NCBI RefSeq assembly: GCF_019925205.1
Contig: NC_083560.1
Coordinates: 38,796,270-38,860,269, forward strand
Reading direction: 5' to 3'
Origin: Metopolophium dirhodum
Taxonomy: Eukaryota; Arthropoda; Insecta; Hemiptera; Aphididae
DNA: 64,000 nucleotides
In this document: in pieces, positions 46,441 to 59,206 of the stretch
Numbering within the stretch: the first letter of the stretch is position 1
Layout: every line of letters starts with the position of its first letter
The notes under the pieces: generated by a model
Seen by the model: only the letters and a program-made list of their open reading frames with translations
Database searches by the model: none
What the model was told of the DNA's origin: nothing
Made by a program: the position numbers and the translations under genes

Positions 46441-47970
46441 CCAAAGCCCACACGAAACTATAATCTCCTGTAACAGTAATGAGTAGTGACTATAATGAGT
46501 AATGACAAATGACCCACCTCATCGCGGGGTGTATACGACGCGTATTGATGTAATATTATATAATTGATATATTATGGTGCGTAAAAAGAGATATAATAAT
46601 ATGATAGGTACGTCATATAGTTCATAATAGGCATGGCAAATGCTATACTTTGTTCGAGCCTCGACTAAAATCGGTCCCGTGGTGGTCGGATGCGTGAGAC
46701 CGTATAATATTATCATGCAGATTATGTAATTAGTGTGTTTGAGGCAATAAACCAATAACCAATAATAAATGTATTAGGTATACTTACAATTAACTTACCG
46801 TGGAACAATCTATATGACTATATAGAAGTGTAGATTATAATATGTAGACTGTCTACTAAGTACTATTTTCTTAAGTTTGTAAAATAAAAATTGGTTGGTA
46901 GTTACCAAACAATAATGTGTAATTTGATTAAAAAAGAATTAGGTACTACTAAAAAAAAAATGATAAAGATGTGGTGGTTGTGCAAAGGGTGGTGAGGGGG
47001 CAAGGCCGTTAGCCCTCCACGTCACTGTATCATAATAATATAATTTTAAATAAATGTGTAGTTCCAATTTTTTTGAAAAATATTGGCTTCGGCATACAAT
47101 ACGTAAACCGCCGAAATAGCGGTGCCGATAAACGGTAGGTATAGATATCCACAATAGTCTGCATCGTCGAAAATTCATCAATTTTAAAGTCGTAGATCTA
47201 TATAATTTCGGTGATGCTGTTAACCATTGTAATACTAGAATCTCACGCTCAAGTTAGTTATAATTGTTTGTTTAAAATAATTAAATAATAAATACAATAT
47301 AAATTAAAACAATTGATATTATTTTATTTTATATTTTATAATATTAAAATATAATAAAATAAAAAAAAAAAACAATTAAATTAACTTCTTGTTGCCACAA
47401 GCCATAATATTGCTAAATTATAATAACAATAAATATAATATAATAAAAATAAATACTTATAGTTACAAATTCTCTAAAGACTTATTTGAGAAGTATCACG
47501 TTCCAAGAGCATCTTTCTGGCTCAGCTTTATAAAGAGAGCCCGAACATTTAAATTATGAAAAAATCATTGCAGATATCACGGCATATAGATCTAGAAAAA
47601 TTAAGCTCAAGTAGTTTATATGTATATACGACTATGAGCATAGAAATTTTACTAACATCCTCTTCACGTTTGCACCGTGTCAAGATATATGTGTTGCATC
47701 TCGGTTACTGAGTTACTCTATGATGAGGTAAAATATATATCCATATAATATACTCATAATAACTAATATTTATACTAAAACAGCAGCATCACTGCGCCAT
47801 GTCAGAAATCAATGTACTTATATCAGGCTGGTCTATAATAGTAACAGGTCTATGACCTAATCATGTAATAATATGTATTTCATTTTATTTTGTTGAAGTA
47901 ATAATTAAAAACTATTTTTAACACGATGTATTTACTTATTATTTTTGTATTTTAGTTTATCTCATTCTGT
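46441..47970. other. Left arm, AT-rich DNA, no supported gene
   Basis: Short frames at 46.5-47.2 kb have no family signal and are preserved between arms only because the arms are nearly identical. Confidence 0.4.
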
Positions 47971-47979
47971 ACGATAAAG

Positions 47980-48525
47980 AATACTCTTATTTTGTATTCG
48001 GAATACATATTCGAATAAATGAGAACTAAGGTATTCAGAATACGTATTCAAATAGTTCTTAAAAAATATATTCAGAATACATATTCAAATACTTTAAAAA
48101 GTATTCGAATACTATTAGAATACTTTTTTTCACAACTAGTTTTTGTCAGTTTCTGAATAGTTGATAATTAACATTTATTAATTAATAATTATAAATACAT
48201 CGTAATCATAAGTTATTTATACATTTTGACCACATTTGATACAGCCGATACTGGCCATACGGAATACAACAAATTGGTGTTTATAAAAATAATCATATCA
48301 TGGGCCAATATTATATTTCGTTCAAATAATAAAATTAATGTTCAGGACTTTCATAATATATCTATTTTTCTGGATCGGAAAAAAGTGTTTTTTTAATGAA
48401 TAAAAAATACAAATAAAAGTATTCAGAATACGTATTTGAATACTTTTTAAAAAAAGTATTTAAAATAGTATTCGAATACAAAAAAAGTTTTCAAATACAT
48501 TTATTCGAATATTATACAAGACTGT
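47980..48525. mobile_element. MITE-like repeat with GTATTCGAATAC motifs, left arm
   Basis: Two blocks (about 47,990-48,125 and 48,415-48,520) each contain many GAATAC/GTATTC words around a different core, the layout of a hAT-like non-autonomous element. Exact tips are not settled. Mirrored at 53,999-54,544. Confidence 0.5.
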
Positions 48526-48756
48526 ATATTATGATAGGAAGTTTGTCCCGAGGTGCTCAGTTTGTTCATGGCATAGCAGTGTGGGCACGTTATAGTGACT
48601 GTCGACCCGTTTTGAGGCGCAGGTGGAAATGTCATACAGCTCGCCAAATTGTTCGACAAAGGTATTGTAATATTATTTTAAAATATTAGGTATTTCTACT
48701 TAATTGTAGTAACCGAAATATAATTATTGTGTATAATGTACCGATATTATATTATA

Positions 48757-50225
48757 CTAGCTGATCCCTCTGGCACTTCGTTACCCGTTAAATGTACCAA
48801 TTCTATATGACTCAAACTTTGTGCAATTCGTTATTTAATATTCGGTGTATGGTGTATGGTGTTCAAAATTTATCTTAACTTTTCTGTTGCTCGGAATAAA
48901 AAGTCTGATTCTCAGCAGTATATTATCAGGTAGGCAATCTACCTGCGGTAGATCGCGGACCCTGAGCTGTTTGTACGTAAGTGTATGATTTAACTCTAAA
49001 GTATCAAAATTGTACCAAGTTTGTCATTTTTACTTAATTCCACCTACGGAGGATTAATATAATCACTTAATACAAAAGCCTAACGCAACCGTACTAAAAT
49101 CTGGTGAATAAAAAAAAAAACAAATTTAACACTTTTTAAATTAGCCTATCTTCTTCCCTGAGGTCTAATCTACACACAAACATTCATTTTTATCTATATC
49201 TAAATCTATACTAATATATAAAATGATAGCGTTTGTTTGTATGTTCGGGATAAACTCCAAAACTATTGAACCGATTTCAAAAATTCTTTCACCAATACAA
49301 AGCCACATTCTTTGTGAGTGTCATAGGCTAATTTAAAAAGGTAAGTGATCACCCCCGGTAGGTGCTCAAACAGGAATTTTAAGATTTACGATAGAAATTT
49401 TTGTTTTTTAATGGTTGCTATGGGTTAGGTTAGGTTAACTCTAAAGTATCGAAATTCAAAGTTATACCTAGTTTTTCGTACTCCATCTATGGTGGATTAA
49501 TATAATCAATTAATACAAAATCCTAACCTAAACTAATATCAGATGAATAAAAAAAACCAAATTTAACTATTTTTGTCTTCTTATTCTTGTCTTCTTCCCA
49601 AAGGTCTAATGTGTGTAGATACAAACATTAATTTATATATATATATATATTATATATATTTATTGACAAAAATAATAATACAAATCAACAAACATGCCCG
49701 ATTAACCCATTGCAACTAATATATAATACATTTTTCCGCCAGTTTTGTATTTTTTACATCCAGATATCCTACTTTTCCGGTGGATTTTCCTAAAATTTTC
49801 TTGCATAGAAACGTTTTTTGTGATATACTCTTTCATTTAAGAAAAATATCAAAAAGATCTGATAAGGAATTCCAGAGTTTAGCCTGTACAAAGATTTTTA
49901 TTGCGCATTTATTAAAGACAAAATATGTTTCTAACTAGCTACTTAGCTACCTATGTCCTATTTATGCATTCCTTAACCGTTTATTCAATTACGATGAAAT
50001 TTGGTACACAAATAGATTAGACGTTGGGAAAGAAGATAGGTTACAATTTTGTCGCAAAAAGGGTAAATAAGAGAACCAACCCGGTGAGGTTCTCATACAG
50101 GGATTTTGAGATTATTATTATATTTTGTTCAAAAATATGGTTGCTATTGATATACTTTAGAGTTAAATTATACACTTCCGTATGGGGTTCGCGATCTTCC
50201 ACCTGTAGATAATATACTGATCGTA
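48757..50225. mobile_element. Helitron-like non-autonomous cluster, left arm
   Basis: A minus-oriented 3' terminus (read inversely: GAGGGATCAGCTAG followed by T) lies at 48,757. A plus-oriented 5'-type terminus (TCTATACTAATATATAAAA, then GCGTTTGTTTGT) starts near 49,203. These resemble insect Helitron ends. Three related inner segments (48,915-49,120; 49,410-49,570; 49,990-50,225, the last inverted) share TTAACTCTAAAGTAT and GATCGCG words. An (AT)n run lies at 49,637-49,660. Mirrored at 52,299-53,767. Confidence 0.5.
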
Positions 50226-50389
50226 TAATCACAAGTGAATCTCACTGACAACGCTATTCGGGATGGCTATAAATTAAAATATAATATAATTTACACTTTA
50301 AAAGATATTGCTTCCTTAGCGTGTTACACCCAAAAGGAGTTAAACTATCACAATAACTTAACAATAGCAAAGCATTATTGCTGTGTCAG

Positions 50390-51460
50390 GTACGGTTCTG
50401 GTTCTTTGATGAAAAAAAATAAAGGTATTGGTTCTAAATAATTTCGGTACCGAAAAATATAATAATTTTAAATACCTATCCGGAATGCGGGTTCGATTAA
50501 TAGTATGATAAATATTATAAAACTCATAATAATTGATTATACATGGATTATACACAAAAGAGTTATACTTTTTTATTATGATAAATAAAATTATTTTATT
50601 TTTGAACTTAAAAGTAACTTTTTAATTTAAAAATTCCTGTTCGGGTCCGGTTCTCAATATTTTAAAGGTTTTAGTTCCAGAACCGGTTCTTTTAGATTCG
50701 GTTCCAGTTTCTGGTTGTAAGTTTGATGTAATCAATATATTACAATAATAAAATTAATAAACAACAGTATGTGGGGACATCACAACTAGCACAAATAAGT
50801 AGTGTGTCAACATAATGAAGACATATAGATCAGTATAATTATCGAATCGATGCACTTATAGGCATGCGAGTGACACACGATACACCTATATCTTGAACCT
50901 GAGTGGTGAGTGTAAACAAATTATAGGAGAAGGCTGAATGTGTGAAGTTTTTTTCCTGTTACGGCAGTATCCATATACGTGAGCATTATATCCATGTATT
51001 TATTATCATTGACTACCTATTAGAATCTTAGGGATTAATTGTTATTTCAAATTATAACAATTGGAATGATAAAAACACATTAAAGTTCTATCATATAATC
51101 ATAAATTGTCCTTTAAATATTATATAATTGTTAATTTCTTAAGTAGGTACTCAAATAACATGATGGGCATTAACAAATTACAGAACTATAAAATAATACA
51201 AAAAAAAATATTGGGTATAAAAAAGCATTTAAAAATTAAAATATATAACTTATTATTCTAAATTAAAATTAAAAATACAAATCTTTGGCCTGGACAACGC
51301 TAGAACCCTATAAATTGGTACTTATTTACAAGCTTTAACTTTAAAATATTTAAAGGTCCATAAAACATATGGATTCATAAATTATAAAATTATTATCAAT
51401 ACGTACAGTGTTACAATTAATAATAATAGAAATATCCTCATGAACTTGTGGTTTCAAATA
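50390..51460. other. Palindrome spacer, left part: repeat-like, GGTTC-rich
   Basis: It starts right at the arm border with GTACGGTTCTGGTTC and contains further GGTTCTAAA, CCGGTTCT and GGTTCCAGTT words up to 50,720, as in ends of some hAT-like elements. No transposase. The rest, to 51,460, is AT-rich. Confidence 0.4.
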
Positions 51461-51463
51461 CTT

Positions 51464-51469
51464 TTTATT
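51464..51469 (-). promoter_or_regulatory. Poly(A) signal of the spacer gene
   Basis: AATAAA on the minus strand, about 25 bp beyond the stop codon of the spacer frame. Confidence 0.5.
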
Positions 51470-51493
51470 TAGATTTATAACAAAATATGCTGT

Positions 51494-51883
51494 CTAATTT
51501 TTTTTTCTATTTGACATATGTCTCGTCTTCCGGTAAAAATTATACGGAAAACTCATTATCATGGACAGAGCAGTGACACAAAACAAAAACCAACTGATTT
51601 TGCATATTATTTTTAATGAATATAGAAGAATTTCAGACTCTAAGACGATGCAATCGTTTACCATTTTTTTTTCGTTAGCTAAAGTACCATCGTGCCATGG
51701 CGCCATTAAATTTTCAATCAACTGCAACATATCTGTACCATGTTTCTCATGTTCACTTAACGCAAACACCAGTGTTTGATTGTAAAATGACATGTCACCA
51801 ACTAATAAATCGTAATTGATCACAGTCGCAGAACAAATGTATATAATGGATAATAGACAACATATTATATAGAACACAATCAT
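51494..51883 (-). CDS. Small predicted secreted or membrane protein in the palindrome spacer, 129 residues
   Basis: The single-exon frame begins with a strong hydrophobic signal or anchor (IVFYIICCLLSIIYICSA). A soluble segment of about 70 residues follows with one N-glycosylation site (NQT, about residue 35) and acidic helical text (HEKHGTDMLQLIENLM). A second hydrophobic stretch lies at about residues 91-112 (IICKISWFLFCVTALSMIM), followed by a basic tail (YRKTRHMSNRKK). This suggests a type I membrane protein or a two-pass protein. I recognise no family. The start is the first ATG of the open frame. A poly(A) signal sits just downstream and an AT-rich TATA-like stretch upstream. It could be a host gene, a last exon of a larger gene, or a chance frame. 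Confidence 0.5.
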   Translation of the reverse strand: MIVFYIICCLLSIIYICSATVINYDLLVGDMSFYNQTLVFALSEHEKHGTDMLQLIENLMAPWHDGTLANEKKMVNDCIVLESEILLYSLKIICKISWFLFCVTALSMIMSFPYNFYRKTRHMSNRKKN

Positions 51884-52134
51884 TATTATAAACTAGAGAA
51901 ATATAAAAATATATCTTCTACTTTGTATACCTATACATTGGTATAGGTACACACGAATATAACTGAATAACAAAAACTTTTAAACAAAATATTCTTTTGT
52001 TATTTTAAATGTACATTGAAAAAAACAAACGACTTCTCCAAAGAAACGGCTATTTACTATTTCAAGCCATAATGGTATTAATTTTATAGTTGAAGGAAAA
52101 TTCCGAATAAAGTCGTTTATAGTTAATATACTAT
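51884..52134. other. Palindrome spacer, right part, upstream of the small gene
   Basis: AT-rich with TATATTT-type words that could serve as promoter. No coding sequence. Confidence 0.35.
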
Positions 52135-52298
52135 CTGACACAGCAATAATGCTTTGCTATTGTTAAGTTATTGTGATAGTTTAACTCCTTTTGGGTGTAA
52201 CACGCTAAGGAAGCAATATCTTTTAAAGTGTAAATTATATTATATTTTAATTTATAGCCATCCCGAATAGCGTTGTCAGTGAGATTCACTTGTGATTA

Positions 52299-53767
52299 TA
52301 CGATCAGTATATTATCTACAGGTGGAAGATCGCGAACCCCATACGGAAGTGTATAATTTAACTCTAAAGTATATCAATAGCAACCATATTTTTGAACAAA
52401 ATATAATAATAATCTCAAAATCCCTGTATGAGAACCTCACCGGGTTGGTTCTCTTATTTACCCTTTTTGCGACAAAATTGTAACCTATCTTCTTTCCCAA
52501 CGTCTAATCTATTTGTGTACCAAATTTCATCGTAATTGAATAAACGGTTAAGGAATGCATAAATAGGACATAGGTAGCTAAGTAGCTAGTTAGAAACATA
52601 TTTTGTCTTTAATAAATGCGCAATAAAAATCTTTGTACAGGCTAAACTCTGGAATTCCTTATCAGATCTTTTTGATATTTTTCTTAAATGAAAGAGTATA
52701 TCACAAAAAACGTTTCTATGCAAGAAAATTTTAGGAAAATCCACCGGAAAAGTAGGATATCTGGATGTAAAAAATACAAAACTGGCGGAAAAATGTATTA
52801 TATATTAGTTGCAATGGGTTAATCGGGCATGTTTGTTGATTTGTATTATTATTTTTGTCAATAAATATATATAATATATATATATATATAAATTAATGTT
52901 TGTATCTACACACATTAGACCTTTGGGAAGAAGACAAGAATAAGAAGACAAAAATAGTTAAATTTGGTTTTTTTTATTCATCTGATATTAGTTTAGGTTA
53001 GGATTTTGTATTAATTGATTATATTAATCCACCATAGATGGAGTACGAAAAACTAGGTATAACTTTGAATTTCGATACTTTAGAGTTAACCTAACCTAAC
53101 CCATAGCAACCATTAAAAAACAAAAATTTCTATCGTAAATCTTAAAATTCCTGTTTGAGCACCTACCGGGGGTGATCACTTACCTTTTTAAATTAGCCTA
53201 TGACACTCACAAAGAATGTGGCTTTGTATTGGTGAAAGAATTTTTGAAATCGGTTCAATAGTTTTGGAGTTTATCCCGAACATACAAACAAACGCTATCA
53301 TTTTATATATTAGTATAGATTTAGATATAGATAAAAATGAATGTTTGTGTGTAGATTAGACCTCAGGGAAGAAGATAGGCTAATTTAAAAAGTGTTAAAT
53401 TTGTTTTTTTTTTTATTCACCAGATTTTAGTACGGTTGCGTTAGGCTTTTGTATTAAGTGATTATATTAATCCTCCGTAGGTGGAATTAAGTAAAAATGA
53501 CAAACTTGGTACAATTTTGATACTTTAGAGTTAAATCATACACTTACGTACAAACAGCTCAGGGTCCGCGATCTACCGCAGGTAGATTGCCTACCTGATA
53601 ATATACTGCTGAGAATCAGACTTTTTATTCCGAGCAACAGAAAAGTTAAGATAAATTTTGAACACCATACACCATACACCGAATATTAAATAACGAATTG
53701 CACAAAGTTTGAGTCATATAGAATTGGTACATTTAACGGGCAACGAAGTGCCAGAGGGATCAGCTAG
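52299..53767. mobile_element. Helitron-like non-autonomous cluster, right arm
   Basis: Mirror of 48757-50225. The 3'-type terminus GGATCAGCTAG now reads on the plus strand at about 53,758-53,768. Confidence 0.5.
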
Positions 53768-53998
53768 TATAATATAATATCGGTACATTATACACAATAA
53801 TTATATTTCGGTTACTACAATTAAGTAGAAATACCTAATATTTTAAAATAATATTACAATACCTTTGTCGAACAATTTGGCGAGCTGTATGACATTTCCA
53901 CCTGCGCCTCAAAACGGGTCGACAGTCACTATAACGTGCCCACACTGCTATGCCATGAACAAACTGAGCACCTCGGGACAAACTTCCTATCATAATAT

Positions 53999-54544
53999 AC
54001 AGTCTTGTATAATATTCGAATAAATGTATTTGAAAACTTTTTTTGTATTCGAATACTATTTTAAATACTTTTTTTAAAAAGTATTCAAATACGTATTCTG
54101 AATACTTTTATTTGTATTTTTTATTCATTAAAAAAACACTTTTTTCCGATCCAGAAAAATAGATATATTATGAAAGTCCTGAACATTAATTTTATTATTT
54201 GAACGAAATATAATATTGGCCCATGATATGATTATTTTTATAAACACCAATTTGTTGTATTCCGTATGGCCAGTATCGGCTGTATCAAATGTGGTCAAAA
54301 TGTATAAATAACTTATGATTACGATGTATTTATAATTATTAATTAATAAATGTTAATTATCAACTATTCAGAAACTGACAAAAACTAGTTGTGAAAAAAA
54401 GTATTCTAATAGTATTCGAATACTTTTTAAAGTATTTGAATATGTATTCTGAATATATTTTTTAAGAACTATTTGAATACGTATTCTGAATACCTTAGTT
54501 CTCATTTATTCGAATATGTATTCCGAATACAAAATAAGAGTATT
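53999..54544. mobile_element. MITE-like GTATTCGAATAC repeat, right arm
   Basis: Mirror of 47980-48525. Confidence 0.5.
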
Positions 54545-56080
54545 CTTTATCGTACAGAATGAGATAAACTAAAATACAAAAATAATAAGTAAATACATCG
54601 TGTTAAAAATAGTTTTTAATTATTACTTCAACAAAATAAAATGAAATACATATTATTACATGATTAGGTCATAGACCTGTTACTATTATAGACCAGCCTG
54701 ATATAAGTACATTGATTTCTGACATGGCGCAGTGATGCTGCTGTTTTAGTATAAATATTAGTTATTATGAGTATATTATATGGATATATATTTTACCTCA
54801 TCATAGAGTAACTCAGTAACCGAGATGCAACACATATATCTTGACACGGTGCAAACGTGAAGAGGATGTTAGTAAAATTTCTATGCTCATAGTCGTATAT
54901 ACATATAAACTACTTGAGCTTAATTTTTCTAGATCTATATGCCGTGATATCTGCAATGATTTTTTCATAATTTAAATGTTCGGGCTCTCTTTATAAAGCT
55001 GAGCCAGAAAGATGCTCTTGGAACGTGATACTTCTCAAATAAGTCTTTAGAGAATTTGTAACTATAAGTATTTATTTTTATTATATTATATTTATTGTTA
55101 TTATAATTTAGCAATATTATGGCTTGTGGCAACAAGAAGTTAATTTAATTGTTTTTTTTTTTTATTTTATTATATTTTAATATTATAAAATATAAAATAA
55201 AATAATATCAATTGTTTTAATTTATATTGTATTTATTATTTAATTATTTTAAACAAACAATTATAACTAACTTGAGCGTGAGATTCTAGTATTACAATGG
55301 TTAACAGCATCACCGAAATTATATAGATCTACGACTTTAAAATTGATGAATTTTCGACGATGCAGACTATTGTGGATATCTATACCTACCGTTTATCGGC
55401 ACCGCTATTTCGGCGGTTTACGTATTGTATGCCGAAGCCAATATTTTTCAAAAAAATTGGAACTACACATTTATTTAAAATTATATTATTATGATACAGT
55501 GACGTGGAGGGCTAACGGCCTTGCCCCCTCACCACCCTTTGCACAACCACCACATCTTTATCATTTTTTTTTTAGTAGTACCTAATTCTTTTTTAATCAA
55601 ATTACACATTATTGTTTGGTAACTACCAACCAATTTTTATTTTACAAACTTAAGAAAATAGTACTTAGTAGACAGTCTACATATTATAATCTACACTTCT
55701 ATATAGTCATATAGATTGTTCCACGGTAAGTTAATTGTAAGTATACCTAATACATTTATTATTGGTTATTGGTTTATTGCCTCAAACACACTAATTACAT
55801 AATCTGCATGATAATATTATACGGTCTCACGCATCCGACCACCACGGGACCGATTTTAGTCGAGGCTCGAACAAAGTATAGCATTTGCCATGCCTATTAT
55901 GAACTATATGACGTACCTATCATATTATTATATCTCTTTTTACGCACCATAATATATCAATTATATAATATTACATCAATACGCGTCGTATACACCCCGC
56001 GATGAGGTGGGTCATTTGTCATTACTCATTATAGTCACTACTCATTACTGTTACAGGAGATTATAGTTTCGTGTGGGCTT
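54545..56080. other. Right arm, AT-rich DNA, no supported gene
   Basis: Mirror of 46,444-47,979. The short frames here are arm-duplicated noise. Confidence 0.4.
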
Positions 56081-56083
56081 TGG

Positions 56084-56404
56084 TCAACAGGTTCATTTCT
56101 CCAGCCCCCCAATTTTGAAATTTGATTTTTTTTTTACCATTTTTTTGTAGCCGGTTTTTATTGGTTTGTAATCTAATTTTGTTCGTTTGTAGAGATTTAG
56201 CTTTTTTTAAAAATCAAAATTTTGGTGGGGGGCTGGAAAAATGCCCTAAATTGGAATTTTGGTTTTTTTTTCTTACCATTTGTTTGTAGCCAGTTAGTAT
56301 TGGTTTGTAATCTAATTTTTTTCGTTTGTAGAGATTTAGTTTTTTTTTAAAACGAAAATTTTGGTGGGGGGTGGTGAGGAAATGCCCTATTTTGGAATTT
56401 TTAT
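56084..56404. repeat. Tandem 125-bp GGGCATTT-type units, right arm
   Basis: Mirror of 46120-46440. Confidence 0.75.
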
Positions 56405-56998
56405 TTAATTTAGATTTTTCATTCTGTAGTAAGGAGAAAATACGCGGTAGGGGAAGGTAGTGATTTTAGGTGAAATGAGTATATATATTAAACACGATAT
56501 AATATGATGATATGTAGTGTACAATAAATATCTCTACTACTGTGTTATACCTACTTAATGATATTTATATTATCTACATTATACGAGACAATACGAGACA
56601 AATAACTTAGTGACCATACCTGAATATTCGAACGATACAATATTCATATAAGTTCATAACGCAAAAAGTAATGTATGAGCATATACGAATAATCATTGTA
56701 GGTGTATCGCGATGTTGACTGGCGAGGACAATGTGTATTAAGACTTCCCTGGAATGATACTGACGACGAGTCGATTCCGTTTAGTTCTTATATAATATGA
56801 TTTTGGTGTGATCCCTTCTTCTGACGTGCATCAATTAATACGTGATATTAAAGTATTGATATATCAGTTTCGTCCGGAAGGGGTAGCAGGGACTGAATTT
56901 TCAGAATAAATGTTTTTACTCCTTAAGCAGTGCCCGTTAATATTGTAGCTTCAATGCAATGCATTGTATACTTATGATCTATATGTTTCAGCGATTCG

Positions 56999-57808
56999 CT
57001 ACAGGTTACTTCCACGCTTTTTCAGTATAATGTCACGCCGATCAAATTGCTGCCCAACAATGACAACCGCAACCTCATCGATTGTTGCAGCGTTAAAACG
57101 TCCTCTATGTTCACCTGTAGGTATCATGTCAGCCTTGATGACAACGGCATGATTATCAGAGGACATATTTTCTAATGCTGTTTCAAAAACTTTGATCAAA
57201 GCATTATTTTCAAGCAATAGTTGTTGCAATTTGAGAACGATGTCGCGGTTAACGCCAGGGATAGTTTTGCATCGTCGATCGGTTTCTATGTCAGCATCCC
57301 TCATAAAATATATATGAAGAAATTTCTCAGTTTCGTCCGGAAGGAGTAGCAGGGACCCAGTTTTGTGGTATATTTGTCCTTGAACCTTGAACGTTGGCAT
57401 AAAACCACCGTCTCTCATTTCTTTCGCTTCAAACAATGTCATTTGGAAGCAGCTGTTGTATTTTCGAACGTTTTTTAGAAAGAGTTTTGATTCTGGAGTT
57501 GTTCCTGATGTGAGCGACGATAACAATTCTGGCGGATTCTTGAGAGGTGTTAATTTTATTTTTCCATTAGAGCAACACATTGAAGGAGTTTTTGATTTGA
57601 ATTTCAGCGCAGAACAAAATGGACAAACAATATTCATATCTCCAATCAAACCCTTAGAGTGTAAGTTATAATCGACATCTGGTTCATAATGTAGAGCTGC
57701 TAACTCCAGATTAATAACCCCTCGTTGGACGTTGGCATCGCTGCAAAGACATCCCACTGTGCAATGGAATTTACATAACACTGATGCTATGTCGAATATA
57801 AGTTTCAA
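56999..57808 (-). pseudogene. Helitron helicase N-terminal fragment, right arm
   Basis: Mirror of 44716-45525 with the same protein text, the same terminal stop and the same 30-bp duplication (56,864-56,893). No difference between the arms was found in the encoded residues, so the fragment was already broken before the arms formed. Confidence 0.8.
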
Positions 57809-58333
57809 AAAAACATTACCAATTTATTAACATCAGCATGATATTCTATAACTGTTTTATTCTCTTTTAATATTAAACCATGTTTGAATATTTTTTTCAC
57901 TTATTCAATACCTACATAAGAATTTAGTTTTAATTTTAGGAACTGGTTGCTAACAATAATTGATTATGTTTTATTATAGCCTGCACGGGTTTGACTGTTT
58001 AATAGCATACTGTTTCTATACCAACGGCAGTGCTCGCACTGTCACACGTGTACAATATATGACTTATGAGCAACGACGGCACTACGTATTTTGGGGCTCT
58101 GGGTAATATTTTTGGTGAGGCCCTTGATGATTATGGAACTATATGGTAAATAACTGCACTTGATATTTTGTTTCATATAATAGCTGATAATTTTTAGACA
58201 CTTTTCCGATACCAATTTTATTACCAGTTAACAGTTGTGATATATTTAATTATTCATACTTGATGATTTATTTAAATAGATACAATTTATTAGATATTAT
58301 TAAAATTAAAACATACTTATAACATTAATACGT

Positions 58334-59144
58334 TTTAGATTCTGAGCGGAGCAAAAGAATGTATTGATATTACAATGATGTGTTTTTATTTTTATCTGTC
58401 AGTAACATTTGGGATAGTAAAAATGCTCCAATTGTCGCTTATATTTTTTGGTGTACCTACCTAACTCAAACATTAATGACTGTAGACACTCTAAATTTTC
58501 ACCAAATATTTATATTAGAATTTTCCATAAATAGAAACATTTTCTAAATATTTTGTCTCTTTTTGAGGAAATTAAAGGCTGGAAAATGATTATGAGTTTC
58601 GTTAATTTTTTAAACTATTCTCTGTAAAAACTTTTTCACTTGGTAAAAAAACTTGAAAATTTAATGCTAGATTCCTTATAAATGTCATTAATGGAATTTC
58701 AAAAATATGAAAGATACATAGGCATTATTATTATTATATATGCATTTGAAGTTCAAATGTTGACAAAATTCATTAAGTTTTCGAAAATATTCAAACTGTT
58801 TCGCAGTAAGAAATTAATAGAAGTTTTCCACCACAAATGTTCCTACCTTTCTAGCAAAAAAAAAAGTTCGCAGTAAAATAATATTAATGTTATATGAGAG
58901 TTTGAATTTAAAAATTTTACGATATTTGATTGTCATCGGTAAATTAACGAATTTTCAACTATCAATTTCCAAAACGAATAAACGTAAACTCTTGAAATTT
59001 TCACCAAATGTTTATTTTAGAATTTTTCAAACAATTTTGACTTTTCATGAGCTATTTATATCGAATTTTGTATATTTTTTTCAATTATAAATTCATAAAA
59101 GTTTTTCTTTTCATTGCTAACATTAGAAATTTTTATAGAAGGTT
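58334..59144 (-). repeat. Unclassified dispersed repeat, right-arm copy
   Basis: Mirror of 43380-44190. Confidence 0.55.
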
Positions 59145-59206
59145 CCCATCAAGGTTTACTATCTCGGTAAGTTACGCTTTATTTATCACTGCTTATGAGT
59201 TATGAA

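Larger units (their letters stand above)
38524..50389 (+). repeat. Left arm of a giant inverted repeat (at least 11,866 bp)
   Basis: Every base pairs with 102,524 minus its coordinate on the right arm (52135-64000). Checked differences are few: substitutions at 39373, 40643, 41099, 41404 and 42375, and two compensating 1-bp indels between about 41,145 and 41,215. The arm ends sharply at ...GCTGTGTCAG. The outer end lies beyond what the window shows, since the right arm runs to the last base. Local identity is well above 99.9 percent by eye, implying either a very recent duplication, arm-to-arm gene conversion, or an assembly join of two haplotypes. Confidence 0.95.

Noticed and set aside
46519..47181. 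Short frames conserved between the arms as host genes
   Set aside because: Conservation is trivial because the arms are nearly identical; no motif, signal or compositional support.
50390..50720. A hAT element starting exactly at the arm border
   Set aside because: GGTTC-rich words look like a transposon end, but no matching opposite tip or 8-bp duplication was found, so only a repeat-like region is reported.
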